From UBA1181 sp045601045 (GTDB lineage: Bacteria > Bacteroidota > Bacteroidia > Bacteroidales > Paludibacteraceae): a DNA stretch of 64,000 nt. The position numbers and the translations under genes were made by a program. The notes under the pieces were generated by a model. That model was not told the origin of the DNA and searched no databases. It saw nothing but the letters and a program-made list of their open reading frames with translations. The stretch covers positions 21,212-85,211 of the forward strand of contig JAZRZA010000066.1 in assembly GCA_045601045.1 (NCBI GenBank). The letters are read 5' to 3'. Shown one piece after another: positions 1-7,266 of this stretch. How positions within the stretch are numbered: position 1 is the stretch's first letter; each line of letters opens with the position of its first letter.

Positions 1-41
1 AGAAATAATTATTTTATTAGTAAACTTAAATTTTAACAACT

Positions 42-131
42 ATGCCAAGCGGAAAGAAGAGAAAGAGACATAAAATGTCTACTCACAAACGCAAGAAGAG
101 ACTAAAGAAGAATCGTCATAAGAAGAAGTAA
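42..131 (+). CDS. Small basic ribosomal-type protein (AURKAIP1/COX24-like, bS22/mS38 family)
   Basis: A 29-codon reading frame that is almost entirely Lys, Arg and His, with the run KMSTHKRKKRLKKNRHKKK at its C-terminus. This arrangement resembles the C-terminal motif of mitochondrial mS38 (AURKAIP1, Cox24) and mycobacterial bS22, which sit in the small ribosomal subunit near the decoding region. Similar 29-30 residue proteins are annotated in Bacteroidetes genomes. The family call rests on composition and remembered motif similarity. The start is the only ATG near an A/T-rich, SD-less leader, and a strong hairpin follows 25 bp after the stop, so it is its own short transcript ahead of the ribonuclease G gene. 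It is below the length cut-off of most gene callers. Confidence 0.75.
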   Translation: MPSGKKRKRHKMSTHKRKKRLKKNRHKKK

Positions 132-156
132 TAGTCTAGTTGCGAAAAAAAAGACG

Positions 157-197
157 AAAGAACAAACTTGAGTACATGCTTAGGTTTGTTCTTTTTT
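157..197 (+). terminator. Intrinsic terminator after the small ribosomal-type gene
   Basis: An 11-bp perfect stem (AAAGAACAAAC at 157-167 with GTTTGTTCTTT at 184-194) is followed by further T residues. It lies between the 29-residue gene and ribonuclease G, so the latter depends on readthrough or on a promoter within this short gap. Confidence 0.8.
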
Positions 198-217
198 ATG
201 TAACAAATTTTTAAATT

Positions 218-1822
218 ATGAATAGCGAATTAGTATTTGACGTTCAAGCATCGGAAATATCCATCGCTCAACTCGACGACAAGAAACTAGTCGAGGTGAA
301 CAAGGATAAGCGCGATAGCAAATTCTCCGTCGGCGACATATACCTCGCCAAGGTGAAGAAGCTGATGCCAGGGCTCAATGCGGCATTCGTTGACGTAGGC
401 TACGAGAAGGGAGCATTCCTCCACTACCAAGACCTGGGACCACACTTCTTGACACTCAATTCGTTCATGAAGGATGCTCTCAGCGGCAAGAAGAAAGGGC
501 TCACCCTCTCACGCTACCAAATCCAAAAGGAGATCCAGAAGGGCGGACAAATCACCGATCTACTCCAACCAGGACAAGAGGTGCTTGTACAAATCGCCAA
601 AGAACCGATCTCCACAAAAGGGCCTAGACTTACGGCGGAAATCTCCATCGCGGGAAGATTCTTGGTCTTAATTCCAGGTGCGGACAGAGTGTTCGTCTCC
701 CAAAAGATCAAATCCAACGAGGAACGCAACCGTATCAAGCAAATTGTCAGAAGCGTGAAACCTAAAAACTTCGGCGTCATCGTACGTACCGTTGCGGAAG
801 GAAAGAGCGTGGAAGACGTAAGCGCGGAGATACAGATGTTGGTGAGCCGTTGGGAAGCCAGTGTCAAGAAGATGAGCGGCGAAGGCAAATTGCCTAAACT
901 CATCTACGAGGAACTAGGTCGTACCGTCTCTATCCTTAGAGATATTTTCAATCCTTCATTCGAAAGCATCCACGTAAACGATAAAACCGTTTACCACGAG
1001 GTGCTGGACTATGTGAGCGAAATCGCTCCTGAGAAGAAGGGCATCGTCAAGTTGTACACCGACGACACCCCTATCTTCGACCATTTCGGCGTAACGAAGC
1101 AGTTGAAATCGCTCTTCGGCAGAATCGTCTCCTTCAAAAACGGAGCCTATCTCTACATAGAGAAGACCGAAGCGATGCACGTTGTGGATGTCAACAGCGG
1201 CAACAAATCAAAAGCAGGAAACGATCAGGAAGCTAACGCCATCGAGGTGAATCTCGCGGCTGCCGATGAGTTGGCGAGACAATTGCGATTGAGAGACCTT
1301 GGAGGCATCATCGTGGTCGATTTCATCGATATGCTGAAAGCGGAGAACCGTCAGGCCCTCTACGACAGAATGAAGGCAAACATGGCAAACGACCGTGCAA
1401 GACACAACATTTTGCAGCTTAGCAAGTTCGGTCTGATGCAAATTACACGTCAACGGGTGCGTCCTGAGATGCACATCAACACAGAGGAGGTTTGTCCGAC
1501 GTGTATGGGCAAAGGTGTTGCCCAACCATCCATCTTATTCGTCGACACATTGGAGAGTAAGATCGATTATTTAGTTAATATCTTGGAAATCAAGAAGTTC
1601 AAACTTTATGTCCACCCTTATGTAGCGGCTTATATCAACAAAGGCTTCCCATTCTTCACCCTAAAATCGAAGTGGAGCCGCAAGTATCATTGTTCATTTA
1701 AGCTGGTAGAGTCACAAAATTTCCCGTTCCTACAATACAAATTCTATGATGAAAAAGGCAACGAGGTGGACTTAACAGAGGAGTCTGAAACGATGCGTGA
1801 GGTCGAGGACGACGAGGATTGA
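218..1822 (+). CDS. rng: Ribonuclease G (RNase E/G family)
   Basis: Endoribonuclease of the RNase E/G family, 534 residues, cytoplasmic, acting in rRNA maturation and mRNA turnover. An N-terminal S1-type segment (about residues 35-140, VGDIYLAKVKKLMPGLNAAF) is followed by the nuclease core. Metal-binding aspartates are visible in VVDVNSG (D324) and VVDFIDM (D368), and the Zn-link cysteines in CPTCMGKG (C426, C429). The long C-terminal scaffold of enterobacterial RNase E is absent, as expected for RNase G. The S1 region carries the lysine-rich insertion common in Bacteroidetes homologues. Translation starts at the ATG at 218, after an A/T-rich SD-less leader. Transcription ends at the hairpin at 1858-1890. 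Confidence 0.95.
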   Translation: MNSELVFDVQASEISIAQLDDKKLVEVNKDKRDSKFSVGDIYLAKVKKLMPGLNAAFVDVGYEKGAFLHYQDLGPHFLTLNSFMKDALSGKKKGLTLSRYQIQKEIQKGGQITDLLQPGQEVLVQIAKEPISTKGPRLTAEISIAGRFLVLIPGADRVFVSQKIKSNEERNRIKQIVRSVKPKNFGVIVRTVAEGKSVEDVSAEIQMLVSRWEASVKKMSGEGKLPKLIYEELGRTVSILRDIFNPSFESIHVNDKTVYHEVLDYVSEIAPEKKGIVKLYTDDTPIFDHFGVTKQLKSLFGRIVSFKNGAYLYIEKTEAMHVVDVNSGNKSKAGNDQEANAIEVNLAAADELARQLRLRDLGGIIVVDFIDMLKAENRQALYDRMKANMANDRARHNILQLSKFGLMQITRQRVRPEMHINTEEVCPTCMGKGVAQPSILFVDTLESKIDYLVNILEIKKFKLYVHPYVAAYINKGFPFFTLKSKWSRKYHCSFKLVESQNFPFLQYKFYDEKGNEVDLTEESETMREVEDDED

Positions 1823-1837
1823 TCCTTTACCCCCTAT

Positions 1838-1895
1838 CGCAGCTCTTAGAAAACATCGGGCGGTGAATCGAATGGTTCGCCGCCCTTTTTTATTG
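1838..1895 (+). terminator. rng terminator; first of three copies of a repeated terminator sequence
   Basis: The stem GGGCGGTGAA (1858-1867) pairs with TTCGCCGCCC (1876-1885, one G-T pair), followed by six T. The sequence from CGCAGC through the T-run and ATTG recurs at 5738-5795, where about 5 of 57 positions differ. The stem and its upstream flank recur again at 7270-7323. The repetition matches the borders of the inserted modules downstream. Confidence 0.85.
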
Positions 1896-1908
1896 GGATA
1901 GGAAAGAA

Positions 1909-2007
1909 CTGCACGGTCTATCATGCAGTTTTTGATATATTTTGCATGCTCTATCGTGCAATTTTTAAAAGAAACTGCACACTGCATCGTGCAATTGACT
2001 ATATTTG
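1909..2007 (+). promoter_or_regulatory. Three tandem 33-bp operator repeats ending in a -7 box (ATPase 1)
   Basis: Three consecutive 33-bp units (1909-1941, 1942-1974, 1975-2007). Each starts with a 20-bp interrupted palindrome: CTGCA-N10-TGCAG, TTGCA-N10-TGCAA and CTGCA-N10-TGCAA, most with the inner sequence TCTATC. The 33-bp spacing (about three helical turns) puts all sites on one DNA face. The last unit contains the -7 box TATATTTG (2000-2007), so a protein on unit 3 would cover the -33 to -12 region. The ATG lies 30 bp after the start of the -7 box. Binding by the ATPase itself or by a separate repressor is inference. Confidence 0.8.
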
Positions 2008-2029
2008 CACATTAAATCAAAGGTTGGAT

Positions 2030-3208
2030 ATGAACAGACTCATTGAAACACATAGACTTTTATTAAACAGAGTAAACACTGATTTTGTACGTTATCTTCA
2101 CGATAAGATCAACTGGGAGAATCGATTGGTCTCAATATTGGGCGCCAGAGGAACAGGAAAAACCACCTTGCTTCTTCAACACATTAAGATGTGCGATGAT
2201 GGCACGACCTCGCTCTACGTAACCGCGGATGATTTCTACTTTACCACACATAGACTCTATGATCTTGCAAAGGAGTTTTACCAAAGCGGCGGAAAGAAAC
2301 TTTATATCGACGAGGTGCACAAATACGATGGATGGTCCACAGAAATTAAGAACATTTACGACCTACTACCGGACCTTCACATTGTCTATACAGGTTCATC
2401 CATTTTAGATTTGGAACAAGGCGGAGCCGATTTAAGCAGGAGAAAAGTAGAATATCATCTGAAGGGACTCTCCTTCCGAGAATACCTCAACATTACCCTA
2501 CACGAGAACCTTCCCTCGTATTCGCTGGAAGATGTATTAGCGGGGAAAGTTGCTTTCCCTTATGTGGAACATCGTCCACTAGCACTTTTCAAACAATACT
2601 TAAAGGTCGGATATTATCCCTATTTTATAGAATCGGACGACTATAGCCTTCGACTCAGAAGTGTTTTAAAGCAGGTAGTAGAGTTTGATATTCCATCGTT
2701 CGCAAAAATGAATGTCACCTCAAGTGCAAAGCTCAAGAAATTGCTCTATGTCATAGCACAGAGTGTTCCTTTCAAACCCAACTTCTCTGTTTTGGAAAGA
2801 GAACTGGGTATCTCCAGAAATATATTGCCTGATTATCTAACGTACTTAGAAAAAGCACAACTTATCACAATGATACGGGAGAAGGCAACCGGAATAAAAA
2901 TTTTGCAAAAAATAGACAAGATATACTTGAACAACCCCAACCTATTTTATGTTCTTGCGGATGGAGAGCCAAACATTGGAACCATTCGGGAAAATATTTT
3001 TATTCAATTTCTACAGGATTTGTACCCCATCGTCTCCTCTCCGACGCAAGCGGATTTCGAGGTAAACGATTACACTTTTGAAGTGGGGGGAAAGAATAAA
3101 GCCACCCAACAAATCAAGGAATTAGAGAACTCTTATCTTGTCAAAGATGACATTGAATATGCCACTTCACGCGAGATTCCGCTCTGGATGTTCGGATTTC
3201 TCTATTGA
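2030..3208 (+). CDS. AAA_14/DUF4143-type ATPase 1
   Basis: P-loop ATPase of 392 residues from the large ATP-binding family that expands in Bacteroidetes (AAA_14 domain plus DUF4143-like C-terminal part). Walker A is GARGTGKT (residues 38-45), Walker B LYIDEVHKY (91-99), and a sensor-like segment YTGSSILD follows. A winged-helix-like region lies around residues 240-300. The C-terminus holds DFEV...FEVGGKNK, a nuclease-like D...E-x-x-x-K pattern seen across this family. I chose the ATG at 2030 rather than 1946 because the earlier one lies inside the operator repeats, upstream of the -7 box. The biochemical role of the family is not established. The next gene is on the same strand after a 383-bp structured leader. 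Confidence 0.8.
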   Translation: MNRLIETHRLLLNRVNTDFVRYLHDKINWENRLVSILGARGTGKTTLLLQHIKMCDDGTTSLYVTADDFYFTTHRLYDLAKEFYQSGGKKLYIDEVHKYDGWSTEIKNIYDLLPDLHIVYTGSSILDLEQGGADLSRRKVEYHLKGLSFREYLNITLHENLPSYSLEDVLAGKVAFPYVEHRPLALFKQYLKVGYYPYFIESDDYSLRLRSVLKQVVEFDIPSFAKMNVTSSAKLKKLLYVIAQSVPFKPNFSVLERELGISRNILPDYLTYLEKAQLITMIREKATGIKILQKIDKIYLNNPNLFYVLADGEPNIGTIRENIFIQFLQDLYPIVSSPTQADFEVNDYTFEVGGKNKATQQIKELENSYLVKDDIEYATSREIPLWMFGFLY

Positions 3209-3342
3209 GAGAATTAAGCATTCCCAATTTGCACATTACAATAATTCTCCCTAACTTGCGGGAAATAAAACATTAAACTAAAAGAATTGTAACAAAAGGG
3301 AACGATTTAAATTAACATATTATAAATTAAAGCATTAGCTAT

Positions 3343-3350
3343 TATTCTTG
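3343..3350 (+). promoter_or_regulatory. Weak candidate -7 box for the structured leader
   Basis: TATTCTTG matches TAnnTTTG at all but one fixed position. If used, transcription would begin near 3357, which would exclude the 5' strand of the outermost helix but keep the pseudoknot. An upstream inverted repeat (TTACAATAATTCT at 3236-3248 against AGAATTGTAA at 3283-3292) is also present in this gap. Confidence 0.3.
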
Positions 3351-3519
3351 TCCAAATCAAAAGCCTGCAAACTGATGATTTAGCATTATCGGATAAACGC
3401 TAATCCACGGGAAGCTTGTACTCTCGTACATCCATTATTAAGGTTGATGCTCGCACCAATTAGGTGTGGGCTAATCTATAATGGATGGCGGGGTTCTTGC
3501 AGGCTCCCCGTGGACAAGA
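3346..3519 (+). ncRNA. Structured, pseudoknotted leader RNA of the methyltransferase module (unassigned class)
   Basis: Helices read by eye: P1 TCTTGTCCA 3346-3354 with TGGACAAGA 3511-3519; P2 AGCCTGCAA 3362-3370 with TTGCAGGCT 3497-3505; P3 TTAGC 3380-3384 with GCTAA 3399-3403; P4 TGTAC 3417-3421 with GTACA 3426-3430; P5 TCCATTAT 3431-3438 with ATAATGGA 3478-3485; P5b GCTCGCACC 3449-3457 with GGTGTGGGC 3463-3471. TCCACGGG 3404-3411 pairs with CCCGTGGA 3507-3514, crossing P2 and competing with the inner end of P1. An alternative hairpin CGGGG 3489-3493/CCCCG 3506-3510 would disrupt both P2 and the pseudoknot. Several perfect 7-9 bp helices in about 175 nt are unlikely by chance. I do not recognise the fold as a known riboswitch, ribozyme, 6S, tmRNA or RNase P RNA. 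Regulation of the downstream methyltransferase is inferred from position. Confidence 0.65.
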
Positions 3520-3520
3520 T

Positions 3521-3544
3521 AGAAAGGCTCGCACCTTTCTTTTA
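3521..3544 (+). terminator. Terminator-like hairpin between leader RNA and methyltransferase
   Basis: AGAAAGG (3521-3527) pairs perfectly with CCTTTCT (3534-3540), leaving a 6-base loop CTCGCA and a short T tract. It directly follows the P1 3' strand, the position an attenuator would take. The T tract is short, so termination may be partial. Confidence 0.45.
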
Positions 3545-3556
3545 GCCGATAGTGAA

Positions 3557-3591
3557 GATTGATAGTGTGATGTGAATAATGCTATCAATCT
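3557..3591 (+). promoter_or_regulatory. Hairpin abutting the methyltransferase start codon
   Basis: AGATTGATAG (3557-3566) is perfectly complementary to CTATCAATCT (3582-3591), and the ATG begins at 3592. A 10-bp stem ending at the base before the start codon should limit ribosome access, so it is a candidate translational switch for this gene. Confidence 0.6.
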
Positions 3592-4632
3592 ATGGCAGGA
3601 AATAAAAACCTTCATGCGGCGAACAAAGCGAAGAAGGATGAGTTCTACACGCAACTATCCGACATTGCCAACGAGTTAAAACACTACAAACAGCACTTTG
3701 CAGGAAAGACAGTGTTTTGTAACTGCGACGACCCTTACGAAAGCAACTTTTTCAAATACTTTGCTCTCAACTTCAATGTTTTGGGACTGAAAAAACTGAT
3801 TGCCACCTGCTACGACGGTTCGCCCGTAGCTGCAACACAAATGCTCCTTTTTGAACCCGACGAACCCTACGGCAAGCAAGAAAAAACACGCGTACCACAC
3901 AAAATAGTGATTACCGAAGTACGCGATGTGAACGGAGATGGAGCAACTGATCTTGCCGATGTGGAGTGGCTAATCAAGAATGACAAAAATGTACTTACAA
4001 CCCTGCAAGGTAATGGCGATTTCCGATCCAAGGAATGTGTTGAATTACTAAAAGAAGCCGATATTGTGGTTACAAATCCGCCTTTCTCGTTATTTCGAGA
4101 ATATGTGGCGCAGTTGGTTCAGTACGACAAAAAGTTCTTGATTATTGGAAATCAAAATGCTATTACTTATAAGGAGATTTTTAAATTGATTAAAGAAAAC
4201 CAATTATGGCTAGGAAGTTGCTTGTCATATAGTGCTTTTAAGGTCCCTGCTAATTACGAAGAGAAGAGTGTTCGATTTTGGATAGATGAAACAGGTCAAA
4301 AGTGGCGTAGTATGGGTAATATATGCTGGTTTACTAATCTAGACCATAACAAACGTCACGAGTTTTTGGATTTATACAAACAATATTCTGCAGATGAGTA
4401 TCCTACATATGATAATTACGATGCTATTAATGTAGATAAGGTTGATGATATACCTATTGATTATCATGGCATAATGGGCGTTCCAATCACATTTTTAGGG
4501 AAGTATAATCCTGAGCAATTCGAAATCACTGGTGCGATGACAACAACGAAAGTAGAAGGTTATAATTATGGATATCCATATGTAAACGGAAAGAAAATAT
4601 ATGCAAGAGTATTAATCCGTAAAAAACAATAA
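3592..4632 (+). CDS. EcoRI-family adenine-specific DNA methyltransferase
   Basis: 346 residues, resembling the EcoRI methylase family: the N-terminal pattern KNLHAANKAKKDEFYTQ with NCDDPYESNFFKYF around residues 44-57, and the catalytic motif IV NPPF at residues 162-165 for N6-adenine methylation with S-adenosylmethionine. Length matches the family (about 320-350). The stop is followed after 4 bp by the DUF262-HNH gene, so the two are one transcription unit. No EcoRI-like restriction enzyme is encoded beside it. The leader carries an elaborate RNA structure and a hairpin reaching the start codon. It may protect host DNA from the HNH partner or from another nuclease. Confidence 0.85.
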   Translation: MAGNKNLHAANKAKKDEFYTQLSDIANELKHYKQHFAGKTVFCNCDDPYESNFFKYFALNFNVLGLKKLIATCYDGSPVAATQMLLFEPDEPYGKQEKTRVPHKIVITEVRDVNGDGATDLADVEWLIKNDKNVLTTLQGNGDFRSKECVELLKEADIVVTNPPFSLFREYVAQLVQYDKKFLIIGNQNAITYKEIFKLIKENQLWLGSCLSYSAFKVPANYEEKSVRFWIDETGQKWRSMGNICWFTNLDHNKRHEFLDLYKQYSADEYPTYDNYDAINVDKVDDIPIDYHGIMGVPITFLGKYNPEQFEITGAMTTTKVEGYNYGYPYVNGKKIYARVLIRKKQ

Positions 4633-4636
4633 AACC

Positions 4637-5734
4637 ATGGAAATAACACTAACACCCATCCGCATCGGAGATTTATATGCGGGATTTAAAAATAGTGAAG
4701 AAGAAGGCGTATTTGGCTATGGTGGCAAACTGAATATTCGCCCCAAGTACCAACGTGAGTTTGTTTATAGCGAGAAGCAACAAGTGGCAGTAATTGATAG
4801 CATACACAAAGGCTTTCCACTAAACGTAATGTATTGGGTAGAAAACGAGGATGGTACATTTGAACTACTCGATGGACAACAACGTACAATGAGTATCTGC
4901 GAGTTCTTGAGCGGTAACTTTTTTGTCGATTGGAACGGCACGCTTAAAAGTGGCGTAAACCTCACCCCTGACGAACGAAGAAAATTCGAGGATTATCAAT
5001 TGATGGTATATATTTGTCGTAATGGTAGCGACGACGAAAAAATCAATTGGTTCGAAACAATAAATATTGCAGGAGAAAAACTAACCAAGCAAGAGATTCG
5101 TAATGCAATATATTGCGGTGAATGGGTTACTGCAGCCAAACGCAAATTTAGCAAAACAGGCTGCGTGGCTTACAAAATCGGCAGCGATTATATGAGCGGT
5201 TCACCCATTCGTCAGGACTATCTGGAGACAGCCATAGCGTGGATCAACAACGGTAAAATAAGAGAATATATGGCCATACATCAGCACGATAGTAATGCTG
5301 ACGACCTATGGCTCTACTTTCAGAACGTAATCCAATGGGTACAAGCTAAGTTCTCCAAAAAACGTAGAGAGATGAAACAAGTGGCTTGGGGCGAACTCTA
5401 CAACAAACACAAGGATGACAAACTTGACGCAACCGAGCTTGAGAAAAGAATTGCTGAGCTTATGAAAGATAGTGATGTGCAAAAAAAGTCTGGCATCTAC
5501 GCCTATGTTTTGGACGGAGACGAGCACCACCTTGGCATCCGAGCTTTCGACGATAACACCAAGCGAGAAGTGTACGAGAGGCAGAATGGTATTTGCAAAA
5601 ATTGTGGCAAGCACTTTGAAATCGAGCAAATGGAAGCCGACCACATCACTCCATGGAAAGAGGGAGGACGCACCATCGCCGAGAACTGCCAAATGCTCTG
5701 TCGTGAGTGCAATAGGCGGAAGAGTGATAAATAA
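4637..5734 (+). CDS. DUF262 domain plus HNH endonuclease (GmrSD-related)
   Basis: 365 residues. The N-terminal DUF262 (ParB/GmrS-like) domain has the family signature DGQQR at residues 79-83. The C-terminus is a complete HNH nuclease module with zinc cysteine pairs C320/C323 and C355/C358 around the catalytic DH (D335-H336) and N351. DUF262 proteins include the type IV restriction enzyme GmrSD and BrxU-like anti-phage nucleases, in which NTP binding by DUF262 gates the nuclease. Being 4 bp from the methyltransferase suggests a restriction-modification-like or modification-sensing defence pair. The last 17 codons and the terminator occur again downstream of the next ATPase (7211-7323), a recombination footprint. 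Confidence 0.85.
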   Translation: MEITLTPIRIGDLYAGFKNSEEEGVFGYGGKLNIRPKYQREFVYSEKQQVAVIDSIHKGFPLNVMYWVENEDGTFELLDGQQRTMSICEFLSGNFFVDWNGTLKSGVNLTPDERRKFEDYQLMVYICRNGSDDEKINWFETINIAGEKLTKQEIRNAIYCGEWVTAAKRKFSKTGCVAYKIGSDYMSGSPIRQDYLETAIAWINNGKIREYMAIHQHDSNADDLWLYFQNVIQWVQAKFSKKRREMKQVAWGELYNKHKDDKLDATELEKRIAELMKDSDVQKKSGIYAYVLDGDEHHLGIRAFDDNTKREVYERQNGICKNCGKHFEIEQMEADHITPWKEGGRTIAENCQMLCRECNRRKSDK

Positions 5735-5795
5735 CCCCGCAGCGCTACAGAAAACATCGGGCGGTGAATCGAATGGTTCGCCGCCTTTTTTATTG
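5679..5795 (+). repeat. Direct repeat, left copy: HNH gene end plus terminator
   Basis: Runs from within the last 20 codons of the HNH gene through its terminator (stem GGGCGGTGAA / TTCGCCGCC, then T-run). From 5679 onward it matches 7211-7323 over about 113 bp with two substitutions and one single-base gap. Its terminator part also matches the rng terminator. The hairpin serves as terminator of the methyltransferase/HNH operon. Confidence 0.9.
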
Positions 5796-5819
5796 TAACA
5801 CATAAGTTCTTTACGCCAC

Positions 5820-5920
5820 TTTATCGTCTATATTAGATAAAAACATAGTTGTTTTATCGTTTATATCCAACACAAAAGATTGAATTTTGTCGATTATATT
5901 AGATAAAATGATTATTTTCG
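5820..5920 (+). promoter_or_regulatory. Three tandem 33-bp operator repeats ending in a -7 box (ATPase 2)
   Basis: Units at 5820-5852, 5853-5885 and 5886-5918 share TTTATCG followed by TATATT. Units 1 and 3 carry the interrupted palindrome TTTATC/TTTGTC ... GATAAA. The phase is exactly 33 bp, as in front of ATPase 1, although the sequence differs completely. The -7 box is TATTTTCG (5913-5920, one mismatch to TAnnTTTG), starting 27 bp into unit 3. The start codon is 29 bp beyond the start of that box. Confidence 0.75.
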
Positions 5921-5941
5921 CACAAAAATAAACGGCAAATT

Positions 5942-7207
5942 ATGATAGACAAAAATACAGTCAAACGAATAATAATTGAAAATCAGCGTATTGCATCAAA
6001 TATCACACTCAACGAAAGAGAATATGACTTTGAGGATAATTTGAACTATGTGTTGATTGGACTCAGACGTGCAGGCAAATCCTATCTATTGTACCAAAGG
6101 ATGCAGCAACTAATGAAGTCTGGTCATTCGGTTGACGAATTTCTATATTTTAACTTCGAGGACGAACGTCTTATTGGCATGATGGCCTCCGACTTGGATA
6201 CTATTCTTTCATCTTATAGGGAGATGTATGACTACAAACCATTTGTGTTCTTGGACGAGATTCAAATAATAGACGGATGGGAGAAATTTGCTCGCAGACT
6301 TGCCGATCAAGGGTATAGGGTATATATCACAGGCAGCAACGCGAAAATGTTAAGTTCAGAGATAGCAACAACGCTTGGCGGAAGATACCAAATAAAACGT
6401 GTGTTCCCTATGTCGTTCCGAGAGATGCTGAGGGCCAAAGGTGTTGATGTCGAAGATAAAAATTTCGAATTTAAGAACCAAGATTTGATCAATAAGTATT
6501 TGGAGGAGTATTTTACATTTGGAGGTCTTCCTGAAATTGGCGGAGTGTTAGACAAAAGAGGTTGGCTTAGCGGTCTCTTTTCAAAAATTTTCTTCGGTGA
6601 CCTGATTGCCCGTTATTCCATACGAAACGACAAGTCAATTAAGTATGTGGTACAGAAGATTGCGGAAAGTGTAAAGCAACCTGTGTCGTACAACAGAATT
6701 GCCAACATGGTGTCGAGCATAGGAAAAAAGATTTCTACAGATACAGTAATTGATTACTTGGATTATATGAACGAATCGTGGTTGCTTATCCCCATAGAGA
6801 ATTTTGCAGCCAGATTTGTAGAGAAAGCATCCAACAAGAAGTACTATTTCATAGACAATGGAATACTAAATTTGTTTCTGACTGATCCCAATACGAGTTT
6901 ACTAGAAAATATGGTGGCTGTCAGCCTCTACAAGCAATATGGTGATAATGTCACTTTTTATAATACCAACATAGAAGTGGATTTTTATTTGCAGGATCAA
7001 AAGACCGCTATCCAGGTAAGCTATTCGCTCAAAGATGAGGAGACTCGCAAAAGAGAGGTTCGCGCACTTGAAAAATTATCTTCTACAGTTGAAATAGATC
7101 ATCTATTTATCATCACCATGTATGATGAAGAGGTAATAAATACCATCCATAGCGTAATTAACGTGCTTCCCTTGTGGAAGTGGCTTTTGAGGGTAAAACT
7201 GTGCTGA
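5942..7207 (+). CDS. AAA_14/DUF4143-type ATPase 2
   Basis: 421 residues, paralogous to the ATPases at 2030 and 10367. Walker A GLRRAGKS (residues 40-47), Walker B FVFLDEIQ (D105, E106) and sensor segment YITGSNAKML are clear. The C-terminal DUF4143-like part contains EVDFYL followed by AIQVSYS, where the usual E-x-K of the nuclease-like motif is replaced by Q-V-S, so that site is probably inactive. The family normally ends close to ...LWKWLL; here the frame continues with RVKLC because the gene end has been joined to the remnant of an HNH gene, which supplies the stop codon. The gene is autonomous, with its own promoter, and is flanked by a 113-bp direct repeat. Confidence 0.8.
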   Translation: MIDKNTVKRIIIENQRIASNITLNEREYDFEDNLNYVLIGLRRAGKSYLLYQRMQQLMKSGHSVDEFLYFNFEDERLIGMMASDLDTILSSYREMYDYKPFVFLDEIQIIDGWEKFARRLADQGYRVYITGSNAKMLSSEIATTLGGRYQIKRVFPMSFREMLRAKGVDVEDKNFEFKNQDLINKYLEEYFTFGGLPEIGGVLDKRGWLSGLFSKIFFGDLIARYSIRNDKSIKYVVQKIAESVKQPVSYNRIANMVSSIGKKISTDTVIDYLDYMNESWLLIPIENFAARFVEKASNKKYYFIDNGILNLFLTDPNTSLLENMVAVSLYKQYGDNVTFYNTNIEVDFYLQDQKTAIQVSYSLKDEETRKREVRALEKLSSTVEIDHLFIITMYDEEVINTIHSVINVLPLWKWLLRVKLC

Positions 7208-7266
7208 AAACCGAAAACTGTCAAATGCTCTGTCGTGAGTGCAATAGGCGGAAGAGTGATAAATAA
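7189..7266 (+). pseudogene. 3' remnant of a second DUF262-HNH gene
   Basis: In the frame starting GAG at 7189 the sequence reads EGKTVLKTENCQMLCRECN, followed by RRKSDK and a stop. This aligns with the last 26 codons of the HNH gene (EGGRTIAENCQMLCRECN...). The first part is divergent like a paralogue and the last 17 codons are nearly identical. The 5' part is missing; the remnant is fused out of frame to the end of ATPase 2. Confidence 0.8.

Noticed and set aside
1909..2007. Regular 33-bp repeats as a CRISPR array
   Set aside because: Units are contiguous, imperfect, only three, and have no unique spacers between constant repeats; the same plan recurs at promoters.
1946..2029. Upstream ATG of ATPase 1 as the start codon
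   Set aside because: It lies inside operator unit 2 and upstream of the -7 box, so it would not be in the mRNA.
3372..3410. Hammerhead ribozyme suggested by CTGATGA at 3372-3378
   Set aside because: After the following hairpin there is no GAAA core element and no suitable stem III or cleavage site.
3346..3519. Leader RNA as tmRNA, RNase P, group I intron or cobalamin riboswitch
   Set aside because: None of the conserved core sequences of these classes is present (for example the CCA-ending acceptor, GAGGAAAGTC, intron P7 core or B12 box).
5306..5803. Antisense open frame sharing its N-terminal part with another antisense frame at 7099-7371
   Set aside because: Both frames are opposite real genes; the shared protein stretch simply reflects the DNA direct repeat.
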